Below, in pieces: positions 52,020 to 62,084 of a stretch of 64,000 nucleotides of DNA. The position numbers and the translations under genes were made by a program. Origin of the DNA: Burkholderiales bacterium (GTDB lineage Bacteria; Pseudomonadota; Gammaproteobacteria; Burkholderiales; Burkholderiaceae_C); assembly GCA_016223165.1 (NCBI GenBank), contig JACRPO010000003.1:434001-498000 (forward strand), given 5' to 3'. Each line of letters starts with the position of its first letter. The first letter of the stretch is position 1. Below the pieces are notes generated by a model. It made no database searches. It was not told the DNA's origin and was given only the letters and a program-made list of their open reading frames with translations.

Positions 52020-54350
52020 ATGCCGGGTTGGTACATCCATTTGAACGCAGCGCGACGTGCCATCGACGCGCTGGAGACTAACGCCAACAGCGCTCCCTTG
52101 TTTGGCGCCAACGGCCCGACGGCGGCACAAGTCAAGGGGATTGCCAAGGCCAACCCGACCTACACAGCGCTAGGTGCGATCGGGCCCGATATCTTCTTTC
52201 TGCTGCCCGACTTCAAACCGCCTGTCGGCAGCATGCTGTGGAAACTCGCCACGAGCGTGCGCGACCTCTACGAATTCTGGGACGAGCATTTCCTCGGCCC
52301 GTACGAGTCGGCGATGGGGCCGATCGGCAACAACCGCCAGGACGAGATCAATGCGCTGACCGGAGGGTTGCAGAGCTCGATCGAGGGCATCTTCAAGCAG
52401 GCTTTCGCCTTCCTGAACGACACGATCCTCAAGCTCATCTTGGAGCAGTACGACTTCTTCGGACTTCTTTCGTCCGGTGTCCCGGCCGGTCACGACGAAC
52501 AGTCATTCTTCTGGAGCGACATGCTCCACTACCGCGAGACGTATCGCTTTGGCGCGGCTCTCTGGCAGCGCGCTGGCGATGCGAACGTCGCGCTGAGCAA
52601 CGAGCAACGCGAACGGTTCAAGGCGTTTGCGCTCGGATGGATGACGCACCTCGCGACCGATGTCTCCGGCCACGGACTCGTGAATCAGAAAGCCGGCGGC
52701 CCGTTCCGGCTGCACTGGCAGCGCCATCACCTCATCGAAAACCACCTGGACGCGCAGGTGTACAACGCCGACAACGGTGGCGGCGCGATCTACAACGAGG
52801 TCTCCAATTCGGCGCTGCACCTGTGGCTGGCGTTCAACCCCGATGGGTCGTCGCGGGTCGACTTTTTCGACGCGATGCCGAACCCTCCCTACCCGCCCGG
52901 GGACAGCGGCGCGGACATCACCGATCGGCACGCGGTCTGGGACGTCGATTCCGACATGCCCGAAGACCTTGCGCAGTTCCTGTCGGACACGTTGAAGGCC
53001 GTCTACGAACCTTCGCTCGCGCAGAACCCCAAGGGCATGGCGGCCTGCTGTCCGACCATCATCAGTTCGCTGGACAACCGCGTGCCGCTGGCAACGAGCG
53101 GTTATGCAGAGAAGGCGGACATCGTCGGAGCGTATTACTGGTTGTTCAAGTACGTCAAGTGGACGACGACGGATTACTACAAGGTTCGCCGGCCCGTGGC
53201 GCCTCAACCCTTCGTCATCCCCTCACATCCGAGGCCGCCCGGATCCGGGGACTCGGATCCGGGTCCGGGGGCGACCGACAACGACAGTTTCTGGGACGAC
53301 GTGCTCGACTTGTTGCTGTCGCTGCTGGCCTGGGCCGAATACCTCACCCAGCTCGCGGTATGGCCCGCTGCGCTCGTCCTCGGAATCATCGCCGGCACGG
53401 TGACCTATCCGTTGCGTTTGCTGCTATACGAGTATCTGGAACTGCCGCTGTACAACCTGTGGCTCGCGGTGCACACATACCTCGCCATGACGGGTTATGT
53501 GTTGCCGATGTCGGGTGAGATCAACCGCGGTCTGACCACGTTGGGCGTCAGCGTCAGCGACGACTGGCGGACGACCGTGGCGGCGTTGGGAGACCCGGAC
53601 GGTGGCCTCGTCGCCGACGTGCTGTCGACGGATGCGAAGGCCGCGCAGAAGCAGGCATACCCTAAAGACGTGCTCATTGATCACCCGAACGTGATCAGCG
53701 CGATTTTCAGCATGCTGTTCAAGGTTGGCGCGCCGCCGCGCACCGATCATCAACTTCCCAGCGAGTTCACGCGTCCCTGGCGCTACCCGGAGCGCGACAA
53801 CGCGAACAATCCAGTCAATCTCGAGTTGCCCCGCAATCTTGCGGGTCCCTACCTCGCCGGCATGGATGCGACGGCGTTCTTCGGTGCGCAGCCGGGGAGC
53901 AACATTGCGCGCGCGGCATTCGAACGCTGCGAGAGCGAAGAGGAAACGATTCAAGCCGCCAGGAAGCACCTGCCCAAGGGCGAGCACCTTGGCGACCCGG
54001 TGGACTACGCGTCCTACGTCATCGCGCAGTTGACGCGCGACAACTTGAATCTGGACGACGTGGCCAACTTCAATTTGGACGCCGACCGCGGCTATGGCTA
54101 TCTCACCTGGGACTGGGTGCGACTGACCGAGAGCGGCGCGTTTCCGGGGGCGTTCTTTGAAGAGCCCGATCCGAGCGTCGGCCTGCCGAACGATGTCTCG
54201 CAGCACAAGTACGAGGTGCCGAAGAGACCGGGATACGGTTGGAATGAGGCCGAGGTCCCCAGCGGGCCGACGGGTGTGACGTTCAATCCGGATGACGCGA
54301 CCGCCTCCGTGCTCATTCGCTACATCGGCAAGGAAGAAAAGCACCCATGA
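52020..54350 (+). CDS. Zinc-dependent phospholipase-C-fold protein with membrane helices
   Basis: 776 residues from the ATG at 52020, which has AAGGTAGGGGGAG upstream. The N-terminal half has Zn_dep_PLPC landmarks: MPGWYIHLNAARRAI, LGAIGPDIFFLLPD, GWMTHLATDVSGHGLVNQ and WQRHHLIENHLDAQVY, giving the Asp and several His expected of a trinuclear zinc site. A proline-rich linker (about 405-430) leads to two strong hydrophobic segments (about 445-490, LAVWPAALVLGIIAGTVTYPL) and a long C-terminal part of unknown fold. About three times the length of secreted PLCs, and with no signal peptide. First gene of a run in which all three genes overlap by four bases. Confidence 0.78.
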   Translation: MPGWYIHLNAARRAIDALETNANSAPLFGANGPTAAQVKGIAKANPTYTALGAIGPDIFFLLPDFKPPVGSMLWKLATSVRDLYEFWDEHFLGPYESAMGPIGNNRQDEINALTGGLQSSIEGIFKQAFAFLNDTILKLILEQYDFFGLLSSGVPAGHDEQSFFWSDMLHYRETYRFGAALWQRAGDANVALSNEQRERFKAFALGWMTHLATDVSGHGLVNQKAGGPFRLHWQRHHLIENHLDAQVYNADNGGGAIYNEVSNSALHLWLAFNPDGSSRVDFFDAMPNPPYPPGDSGADITDRHAVWDVDSDMPEDLAQFLSDTLKAVYEPSLAQNPKGMAACCPTIISSLDNRVPLATSGYAEKADIVGAYYWLFKYVKWTTTDYYKVRRPVAPQPFVIPSHPRPPGSGDSDPGPGATDNDSFWDDVLDLLLSLLAWAEYLTQLAVWPAALVLGIIAGTVTYPLRLLLYEYLELPLYNLWLAVHTYLAMTGYVLPMSGEINRGLTTLGVSVSDDWRTTVAALGDPDGGLVADVLSTDAKAAQKQAYPKDVLIDHPNVISAIFSMLFKVGAPPRTDHQLPSEFTRPWRYPERDNANNPVNLELPRNLAGPYLAGMDATAFFGAQPGSNIARAAFERCESEEETIQAARKHLPKGEHLGDPVDYASYVIAQLTRDNLNLDDVANFNLDADRGYGYLTWDWVRLTESGAFPGAFFEEPDPSVGLPNDVSQHKYEVPKRPGYGWNEAEVPSGPTGVTFNPDDATASVLIRYIGKEEKHP

Positions 54351-55498
54351 GCGAGCAAAAACCGCCCAAGTGGTTCGAGGGCCAGGCCCCGTCAGCTGCC
54401 GACGTCAAGGATTGGGAGCGCCGCCGTCATGCCTTCCTGAAAGAACTGCCCGGCATCCTGGAACGGCGCAAGGGTAGAGGAAGAGCGGAGAACTTCTATC
54501 CGTACCTGCTCGTGCGATCCGTGCTCGGCGACCGCGGTGACCGGCCCTTCAACGCATGCTTCTGGGAAAGCCCGGACATCTGGACCGCTCAGGGCGATCC
54601 GGACGCGTCGCCCGCGCTGCCACCCGACCATGGTGGCAGCGTGACGGCCGGCAAGCCGCACACCGTCTACGCGCATGTATGGAACCTCGGTTTTGCGCCT
54701 CTCGCCGGCATCTTCGTCGAGTTCTACTGGTTTGATCCATCGCTGGGCATCTCCGGCACCTACGCCAACCTGATCGGTGTCGCACGAGTTGAATTGGCGG
54801 GACGCGGGATGCAGGGATCGCACAAGCTGGTCAAGTGCCCGATCGCGTGGGTTCCGCAAATGCAGAACGGTGGCCATGAATGCCTCGTTGTGCGCGCGAC
54901 CGGCATCGGTGACCCGGCGGGTGCGAACGAGTGGTCGCCATGGCTGAATCGCCATGTCGCGCAGCGCAACATCACGGTGGTGCAGTCCGGCGCCGCCGTT
55001 TCGTCACTGCTCACCAAGCTCAACGACAGCCGCCCGTTCAACACGAGGATCCAGCTGATCCAGCTGAGTGCGCAGGAAGCGCACCTGGCTCATCGCATCG
55101 CCGCACCGCGTCTGAACCTCGCCAGACTGGACACACGCGTGCTCGGCGAATTGGGCATCGGCAACGAACTTGTGGCCGCCAAGTTCGATCGCCTGCCTAC
55201 GGGCGCCTTGGCGGCCGTGCACCCGATGGCAGAGGGCGGCGTGCCACTGCCGGCCAGACCGAGTGAAGGTCGCAAGTCGGCCGTGATCGATCTGATGCGA
55301 GTGCTGCCCGCGGGCCGTGCGACAGCGCGACGCGAGCCGACGCATCTGGCGCGACTGTTCCGCGGTATCGCGGACTTGAACTTGGGCGCGCCGCGCCAGC
55401 CACCACCGGCGAAGGACGAGGCTCAAGTGGTGCGGCTCGCGACCTATTCCGGTGAGCAATTGGTCGGAGGCTACACCGTGCTGGTGACCGGTCGATGA
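54347..55498 (+). CDS. Unknown protein with a CARDB-like domain
   Basis: 383 residues, start overlapping the PLC-like stop (ATGA). Residues about 95-200 look like an Ig/CARDB-type beta-sandwich (SVTAGKPHTVYAHVWNLG, IFVEFYWFDPSLG, HECLVVRATGIGDP). The preceding segment (FYPYLLVRSVLGDRGDRPFN) and the C-terminal third (HLARLFRGIADLNLGAP) match nothing I know. No signal peptide. Coupled to both neighbours by overlaps, so it is probably made in stoichiometry with them. Confidence 0.7.
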   Translation: MSEQKPPKWFEGQAPSAADVKDWERRRHAFLKELPGILERRKGRGRAENFYPYLLVRSVLGDRGDRPFNACFWESPDIWTAQGDPDASPALPPDHGGSVTAGKPHTVYAHVWNLGFAPLAGIFVEFYWFDPSLGISGTYANLIGVARVELAGRGMQGSHKLVKCPIAWVPQMQNGGHECLVVRATGIGDPAGANEWSPWLNRHVAQRNITVVQSGAAVSSLLTKLNDSRPFNTRIQLIQLSAQEAHLAHRIAAPRLNLARLDTRVLGELGIGNELVAAKFDRLPTGALAAVHPMAEGGVPLPARPSEGRKSAVIDLMRVLPAGRATARREPTHLARLFRGIADLNLGAPRQPPPAKDEAQVVRLATYSGEQLVGGYTVLVTGR

Positions 55499-56427
55499 AC
55501 ACCGATGCCATGGGGCGCGTGCCGGTCACGATCGTGACCGGCTTTCTAGGCAGCGGCAAGACGACGCTGCTCAATCACGTGTTGCGCTCGACACATCTCG
55601 GCCGCGTTGCCGCGCTCGTCAACGACTTCGGCGCCATTGACGTCGATGCCTCACTGATCCGGGCAGTGAGCGAGGATGTGGTCCAACTCAGCAACGGGTG
55701 CATCTGCTGCACGATCAACGGCGATCTGTTGCGCGCCACCGAACGTGTGCTCGCCTTGGACCCTCCGGTCGATCGCATCGTCACCGAGACGACGGGTTTG
55801 GCCAATCCACTTCCGGTCGGTCTGACTCTTTTGCGAACCGAGTTGAAGTCGCGCACGGTGCTCGAGTCGGTTGTCACGGTGGTCGATGTCGCAAACTTCG
55901 CGCTCGACCTGTTCAAGGCGGACGCCGCGATGGCGCAGATCGTTCACGCCGATCTGCTGGTGCTCAACAAGATCGACTTGGCATCACCCGACCAAGTGGA
56001 GCGGATCGAGCGCCGAATGAGGGTGCTCAAGCCGTCGGCCCGGATCGAGCGAGCCGCGTTCGGGCAATTGCCGCCATCCCTGATCTGCGACGGCGTATCA
56101 CTGTCCGCTCTTGAGGAATCCGAGACCGAGCCGCCACCGCACCTGCTAGCCGATGGTTTCACGGCCATCGCGGTTCCGCTAAGGCAGCCGCTGGCTGCGC
56201 GCAAATTGCAGGCGTGGATCGATCGCGGCTTTGCCGAGGGTGTCTATCGAGCCAAGGGACTGGTCGCGCTGGAAACGCCGGCGAATCGTTTCGCTTTTCA
56301 GTACTGTGCCGGACGCTCCAGCTTCGAGCCGCTTTCATCGACTAGAGATGCCACCCTGGGTCTGGTCTTCATCGGGCAAGATATCGACCGACGTATGTTG
56401 CTTGACGGCCTTGCATCCATGAACTGA
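55495..56427 (+). CDS. G3E-family GTPase (CobW/COG0523 type, putative zinc chaperone)
   Basis: 310 residues overlapping the previous stop (ATGA). Walker A TGFLGSGKTTLLN (about 16-24), the metal-binding NGCICC motif (about residues 67-72), ETTGLANP, NKID for guanine recognition, and a CobW C-terminal domain (FTAIAVPLRQPLAARKLQAW). Members deliver zinc or cobalt to client proteins. Being the third gene of an operon that begins with a zinc-hydrolase fold, it may load zinc into that protein; this is inference. There is no cob gene cluster here. Confidence 0.88.
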   Translation: MNTDAMGRVPVTIVTGFLGSGKTTLLNHVLRSTHLGRVAALVNDFGAIDVDASLIRAVSEDVVQLSNGCICCTINGDLLRATERVLALDPPVDRIVTETTGLANPLPVGLTLLRTELKSRTVLESVVTVVDVANFALDLFKADAAMAQIVHADLLVLNKIDLASPDQVERIERRMRVLKPSARIERAAFGQLPPSLICDGVSLSALEESETEPPPHLLADGFTAIAVPLRQPLAARKLQAWIDRGFAEGVYRAKGLVALETPANRFAFQYCAGRSSFEPLSSTRDATLGLVFIGQDIDRRMLLDGLASMN

Positions 56428-56711
56428 GCCGACCTCGAGATCGAAGCGGTGTTGCCCGCTGGGCAGTTTGGTGTAGCGAGCGAATAGCTGCTGTTGCGTA
56501 CTACCAATCTAAACAGGCCATTGCCGTCACGGGCCTACCGAAACAGGCCGACGCGAGGGCGCCGCCACTTAAGTCAATAGGACACCGCATCGACTCCTGC
56601 ACGTGACCGCTCGTCGCGAAGGAGTGCAGATTGCGTCGGCAGGTACTGTAAATTCTCCTCGACTCACCATCGGCGGGGGCTCTCAGGATCAGAGCGGCTT
56701 GGAGGGAAACG

Positions 56712-59700
56712 ATGGCATCAGCGCAAGTTCAACCGCCAATCCGGAACGCGAGCATGCTCGGGTCGTCCGTCTTCGGTCACAGCGGGGAATTCGGCCCGTC
56801 TCGGACCGACCTCTCGCTGCCGGGCCGCGGGCTGCACTTCGCTTTTGTCCGCTCCTACCGCTCGTCGCTCGCTGACCGGGCCGGGGAGCTTGGGCGTGGC
56901 TGGACAGCGAGCATCGCCAAGCGCGTGGAGGCAGCCGGCGACGACCTGCTCGTCCATGACGGCACCGGACTTGCCCATCGCTTCGCCCGCGAGGGCAGGG
57001 GCTTCGCCTCGCCTCCTGGCTACTACGGAATCATCGCGGTGGAACCCGGAGGCATAGTCCTTCGACATCGCTACGGCGTCGTCACCACGTTCGAGGCGGC
57101 GAGTCGCGGCGGCCGGATTCGATCCGTGGCCGACAGGCACGGCAACGCCCTCACCTTCGCCTATGGGGGCGACCGCATCGAGATCCTCGATACGCTCGAG
57201 CGGCGAATCGACGTAGCGCTGGCCAAGGGCCGCATCCAGGAGGTTCGCGACCACGCCGGCAGGATCTGGACGTACCGCTACGACGCAGAGGAGCGGCTTG
57301 TGGAGGTCGTCCAGCCGGCGACTCGATCCGCGCCGGCCAGGACTCTCCTCCGGTACGGATACGACAATGCGAATCGGCTGCAGTCGATGACTGACGCCAA
57401 GGGCCAGACTTGGCTTGTCGTTCGATACGACGACGCGGGCCGGGTGGTCGAGCAGACGCACGGGAGCGGGACGTACACCTTCGCGTACGACACCGAGGGG
57501 CGTGGTCGGTCGTCGGTCGCCCGGATCACATGCCGACTCAAGAACGGCGGAACGCTCGTTGTGACTCACGACCCCGCCGGCCATCCGGTATTGCGAACGC
57601 TGCGAGTGCGGCGCGACGCGTTCGTACCTGAGGACGTGGCGGGCATCGCCGACGACACCGTGCCGGTTATCACGACCATATCCTACAACCGGCATGGCGA
57701 GCGCGTCAGCCGGAAGGCGCCAGCCGGGGACCTGACAACCTGGGTCTTCGCCGCCGACGACCCTGACCCACGCAATCGTGGGAATTGTCTGATTCGCACT
57801 GTGACGCCCGCCGCCGGCGTGTCCGCCGCACAGGCATCACTGGTCACGACTTGGAAGTACGACAAGACGTTCCAGGTCCCGCTCAGCGTCACCGATCCAC
57901 GTGGCAGCACGACGACCTATCGATACGACCCGAAGGGCGACCGCGTCGGGACCACGTTTGCGCCCTTCACGCATCAGCCAGTCGGAACCGACGGCGCCGA
58001 CCGGCCGACGCCGGTGAAGCTGACGCTCGAGGCGACTTACGCTTACAACTCACGCGGCCAGCTCATTCGCAAGAAGCACATCGACGGCAGCGAGACCACC
58101 TTCGAGTACTACCCAGTCAGCGATCCATCCGGACGGGGAGGGCCCGGGACTGCGACCGCGGACCCGAACGCGATCTGCGGCTATCTCGCGAGGGTGACGC
58201 GCGACGCAAACGGCGCACGTCGTCAAACCAGCTACCGCTGGGACAACTACGGCACGCTTGCCGAAGTGCTTGACGGACAGCGGAATGCTGTCCGTCTGCG
58301 CTACGACGCCATGGGCCGCCTCAAGCGACTCGATGGGCGCGGGCCCGGCGCGTGGATCGAGTATCGCTACGACGAGAACGGCAACGAGATCGAATCAATC
58401 CAGCCCTTCGAGCGGCTGGGGGCAGACGCGGATTCCGGCCGGTTCGTGACCCGGGCAGGGACGATTCGCGAGCTGCGGACGTACGACCTGCTGGACCGCA
58501 TCGTTACGCGGACGATCGCCGGTGACGACATGCGCATCACGGAGCGGTTCGTCCGCGACGCGGATGAGCGGCTCGTTCGCCTCGTTCAGCCGACTGGCGC
58601 CGTCACCGAAATTGAGTACGACGAGCGCGATCTGCCGATCGCGTCCACGCGCGCGGCCGGCACCGGGCGCGCCATCACCGAGCGCCGCGCCTATACCATG
58701 AACGGCGATTTGCGAAGCGAGACTGACGGCCGGGCCGGAACGACGCTCCATCACTTCGACGGCTTCGGACGCCATGTCCTAACCATCGATCGGCTCGGGA
58801 CACGATGGGCACGGGAACTCGACGCGGGGGACAACGCCGTGCGGGTGGTCGTCAAATCTCGCGGCGACCGCGGCGCACCGTTCATCGAGTCGACCATATC
58901 CTACGACGAGTGGGACCGCCCCGTCCGCATCGACAAGGCATGGCGCGATGCCTCAGGCCGGGCGCTCGGCGCATCCGGATGGGATGGACGTGAGGGCGTC
59001 AGCTCGACTGTCGTGGAGTACGCCGCTAATGGACGTCCTGGTCGCATCTGGAACGAGGGGGGTAACGTCGTCGCGGTCGACTACGACAGCCTCGGCCAGG
59101 TCGCAGTCATCGGCGATAGCACGGGCGAACGCGCCGAACTCGCCTACGACGTCAACGGCAACCCGACGACGCTGTCGCTTCGCGTTCCAGTCCCGGGCGG
59201 CGACGAAAAGTGGTCGACGGTTCGTGCGCGGTACGACGAGATGGATCGGCTCGTGTCCAGGCAGGTGGACGATGACGCCCCGGAGGGGTTCGCGCACGAC
59301 ACTCTGGGCGGTGTCAACGATCATCGGCGCTCCACTGGGCTCGAGGTTCGGCTGCTCCACGACCCGCTGGGACGCAAGGTCGGGCAGGCGTTCGTCGTTG
59401 CCGATGCCGGCGACGGCTCGGCGGCATCGATCAGCCGGCGCTTCGAGTACGACGATACCTATCGACTGACAGCGCACACTGACGGCGCCGGCAACCGGAC
59501 GACCTACCGCTACGACACGCTCGGCCGCCAGGTGGGGATCGTGTACCCCAACGGCGCACTAGCCATCGCGGAGCACGATGCCAACGGCAACATCGTTCGC
59601 ACCGTCGACCCGCGCGGCGTCGAGATCGTCCTGCGCTACGACGCTGCCGATCGGATCGTGGAGCGACGCACACGCGGGGCGGGCACTGACGCAACCACGG

Positions 59701-62084
59701 AGATCGAGTCCTTCGAGTACGACGCGGTCGGCCGGCTCGTGCGCGCGACGACGCCGACGGGAGAGCTTCGTCGGACACACGACTCGCTTTCCAGGCTCTT
59801 GACGGAGCAATTCGCAGGACGCACGCTCAGCATCACCTACGACGCTGCGGGCCGCCCGGCCGCGCTCGACTACCCGGGCGGGGAGCGAATTCGGCGCACC
59901 TTCGACGTCCGCGGACGGGTCGTCGCCGTCAACACGGCGACGGGCGAACCGATTGCCTCAGTCGCGTATCGCGCGGGCGAGCAGGTCGCGCGGCTCACCT
60001 TGGGAGACGTGCTCGACGCCACGTGCGACTACGATCGGCAAGGCCGGCTGGCATCAGTACGATATGTGCGACGCGAGGACGGCTCTCTCGTCGAGGGCTT
60101 CCGGTATGCGTACGACGACGCGGATCGCGTTGTCTACGAGGTCCAACTGAGTGACGGCGTCGGCGAACGCTACGAATTCGACGCAGCCAATCGGCCGGTG
60201 CGCGCCCGCTACGGCATCCGCGACGTCCTCGACCCGGCCAGCCCGTTCGAGGTCGAGACTGTGTACGAGCACTTCCCGGAGGGGCCGTGGCGCCGGCGCC
60301 GCGACCTGGACAGTCGCGGTGTGGTCATCGCCGACCAACGCGGGACGATCGACGAGCGCAACCGCTATCGGCGCTTCGGCGGCACGAGCTTCGTCAACGA
60401 CGCCGCGGGCAACACTGTCCGCAAGGGTACGGACAACCCCGGCTTCTGGCTGTACACCTACGACGCTCTCGGTCGGCTCACGAAAGCCGAGCGCTTCGAC
60501 GTCAACGGTCGACGTATCCAGACGATCGAGTACGAGTACGACGCGCTGGGGCGTCAGGTGCGAAAGACGGTGACCGACCGGGACGGCGCAGCAACCGTGA
60601 CCGAGTACGTGTGGTCCGGATCCACGCTCCTCGAGGAGTACGAGAATGGCGTGCTCGTGCGGACATACGTGTACGGCATCGCCACGGATCCAGCGCGGCT
60701 GACGGTCGATCGAGGCGGGCGCGCCGACTACTGGTACCTCCACAACGGTCGCGGGCTCGCGGCAGGACTGGTGAAGGCAAGCGACCCGAACTCATTTGCC
60801 GAGCGTTATGGGTACGAGATCACCGGCTTCTCGTTCATGAAAGAGATCGGCGGGATCAAGGTCGACCTGCCTGAGCGGCCGGATCGGGCGTCGAGCCTCT
60901 GGAACTCGGTGCTCGCCGGCGACGCCTTCGGCACACTCTCGCGCGATTGGGCGAGCGGCACCGTCACGGGCCCGGGTGGTCGCCATCTCGATCCGTTGAT
61001 TGCCGCCGCGTTGAACATGAGCGCCACCATCGGCGGCGGCACGCACGGCACGCTCAAGATGACGCTCGGCAAGCAGTTCGAGTCGTTCCTCGGCATGCTC
61101 GGGCTCGGTGGCCGCAGCAACGGGTTCATCAGCCGTGGCGGGACGGGCGGAAAGGGCAGCAAGGACACGGCCGGCGCGAGCTCGAGTTTGGGGGGCGCCG
61201 AGAAGGGCAGCTCTTCAGGCGCGGCCACTGGGGGCGGACAGGGCATCGGCCTCTCGCGCATGGCGCGCGATTTCGCGCTCTATGCCGCCGGCTCCCTGTT
61301 CCCGAGCAGCGGCCAGAACCCGGCCTTCGACTTCACTAAGGGTGGCGGTGGTTCGTCCGGAACCTCGGGCGGCTCGTCAGGCGAGTCCACCGGGTTCATG
61401 AGCTCTCCGGGCGGTGAGGTCTTGTCGGGCATCCTGACCGGCATTGGCACCGGATTACAGAGCCAGATCTCGGGCGGTCCTCCGAAGGGTGATCCGCCCC
61501 CGGGCTCCCCGTCTTCATCGGGCTCCGGTGAAAAGAAGCCGACAAGCGCGGAGCAGGAGAAGGCGTGGAAGGAGCGCCAGGAGAAGGAGGCGAAGGAAAA
61601 GGAGGCCAAGGAAAGGGAGGCCAGGGAGAAAGAGGCGAAGGAAAAGGAGGCCAAGGAGAAGGAGGCCAAGGAGAAAGGCGAGAAGGGCAAGGATTCGAAG
61701 GACGCCGAGGAGAAGGATGAGACCGACGACAAGAAGGATAAGGGGACCACATACGGGGACCCAGACCAGCAGTACCAGAGCGCCATCGTCACGACGCCCG
61801 AGCAGCTTGAGATGCGGTTGAACGGCCGCAAGCAGCCCGTGGATCCGAACGCTGGTGGAGGTGGCTGGGAGATTGACACTTCGTCTCCGCCACCGAACCA
61901 CGGCGGTCTCGACCCGACGGTGGTGCGCTTCGATGGCGAGACCTTCGGCGGCCTCACACTCGAAGGCGGGGAGCCGAAGTTCCCGATCGGCCCGGTTCGT
62001 TACGTCCGCGACTACGAGCCGCCGCAGCCCCCTCACCCACCGAACGGCGGAGGCGAGAACGAGCATGACCTCGGCATCCCGTGA
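56712..62084 (+). CDS. Large YD-repeat (RHS-like) protein without RHS core end
   Basis: 1790 residues; ATG after GGAGGGAAACG. Begins with a DUF6531-type RHS entry (DLSLPGRGLHFAFVRSYRSS), then dozens of YD repeats (YDxxGRL, YRYDxxGN) to about residue 1340. Where RHS toxins have the DPxGRFLSxDP core and a variable toxin, this protein has ITGFSFMKEIGG, a glycine/serine-rich tract, a Lys/Glu repeat (EAKEK units, about 1615-1665) and a proline-rich end. No signal peptide, PAAR or VgrG partner is seen. It may be a surface or structural shell protein and not a toxin. Confidence 0.85.
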   Translation: MASAQVQPPIRNASMLGSSVFGHSGEFGPSRTDLSLPGRGLHFAFVRSYRSSLADRAGELGRGWTASIAKRVEAAGDDLLVHDGTGLAHRFAREGRGFASPPGYYGIIAVEPGGIVLRHRYGVVTTFEAASRGGRIRSVADRHGNALTFAYGGDRIEILDTLERRIDVALAKGRIQEVRDHAGRIWTYRYDAEERLVEVVQPATRSAPARTLLRYGYDNANRLQSMTDAKGQTWLVVRYDDAGRVVEQTHGSGTYTFAYDTEGRGRSSVARITCRLKNGGTLVVTHDPAGHPVLRTLRVRRDAFVPEDVAGIADDTVPVITTISYNRHGERVSRKAPAGDLTTWVFAADDPDPRNRGNCLIRTVTPAAGVSAAQASLVTTWKYDKTFQVPLSVTDPRGSTTTYRYDPKGDRVGTTFAPFTHQPVGTDGADRPTPVKLTLEATYAYNSRGQLIRKKHIDGSETTFEYYPVSDPSGRGGPGTATADPNAICGYLARVTRDANGARRQTSYRWDNYGTLAEVLDGQRNAVRLRYDAMGRLKRLDGRGPGAWIEYRYDENGNEIESIQPFERLGADADSGRFVTRAGTIRELRTYDLLDRIVTRTIAGDDMRITERFVRDADERLVRLVQPTGAVTEIEYDERDLPIASTRAAGTGRAITERRAYTMNGDLRSETDGRAGTTLHHFDGFGRHVLTIDRLGTRWARELDAGDNAVRVVVKSRGDRGAPFIESTISYDEWDRPVRIDKAWRDASGRALGASGWDGREGVSSTVVEYAANGRPGRIWNEGGNVVAVDYDSLGQVAVIGDSTGERAELAYDVNGNPTTLSLRVPVPGGDEKWSTVRARYDEMDRLVSRQVDDDAPEGFAHDTLGGVNDHRRSTGLEVRLLHDPLGRKVGQAFVVADAGDGSAASISRRFEYDDTYRLTAHTDGAGNRTTYRYDTLGRQVGIVYPNGALAIAEHDANGNIVRTVDPRGVEIVLRYDAADRIVERRTRGAGTDATTEIESFEYDAVGRLVRATTPTGELRRTHDSLSRLLTEQFAGRTLSITYDAAGRPAALDYPGGERIRRTFDVRGRVVAVNTATGEPIASVAYRAGEQVARLTLGDVLDATCDYDRQGRLASVRYVRREDGSLVEGFRYAYDDADRVVYEVQLSDGVGERYEFDAANRPVRARYGIRDVLDPASPFEVETVYEHFPEGPWRRRRDLDSRGVVIADQRGTIDERNRYRRFGGTSFVNDAAGNTVRKGTDNPGFWLYTYDALGRLTKAERFDVNGRRIQTIEYEYDALGRQVRKTVTDRDGAATVTEYVWSGSTLLEEYENGVLVRTYVYGIATDPARLTVDRGGRADYWYLHNGRGLAAGLVKASDPNSFAERYGYEITGFSFMKEIGGIKVDLPERPDRASSLWNSVLAGDAFGTLSRDWASGTVTGPGGRHLDPLIAAALNMSATIGGGTHGTLKMTLGKQFESFLGMLGLGGRSNGFISRGGTGGKGSKDTAGASSSLGGAEKGSSSGAATGGGQGIGLSRMARDFALYAAGSLFPSSGQNPAFDFTKGGGGSSGTSGGSSGESTGFMSSPGGEVLSGILTGIGTGLQSQISGGPPKGDPPPGSPSSSGSGEKKPTSAEQEKAWKERQEKEAKEKEAKEREAREKEAKEKEAKEKEAKEKGEKGKDSKDAEEKDETDDKKDKGTTYGDPDQQYQSAIVTTPEQLEMRLNGRKQPVDPNAGGGGWEIDTSSPPPNHGGLDPTVVRFDGETFGGLTLEGGEPKFPIGPVRYVRDYEPPQPPHPPNGGGENEHDLGIP
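61582..61680 (+). repeat. 15-bp repeats encoding EAKEK units
   Basis: About six degenerate copies of a 15-base unit (gaggcgaaggaaaag-like) give the Lys/Glu-rich low-complexity run near the C terminus of the YD-repeat protein. Confidence 0.8.
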
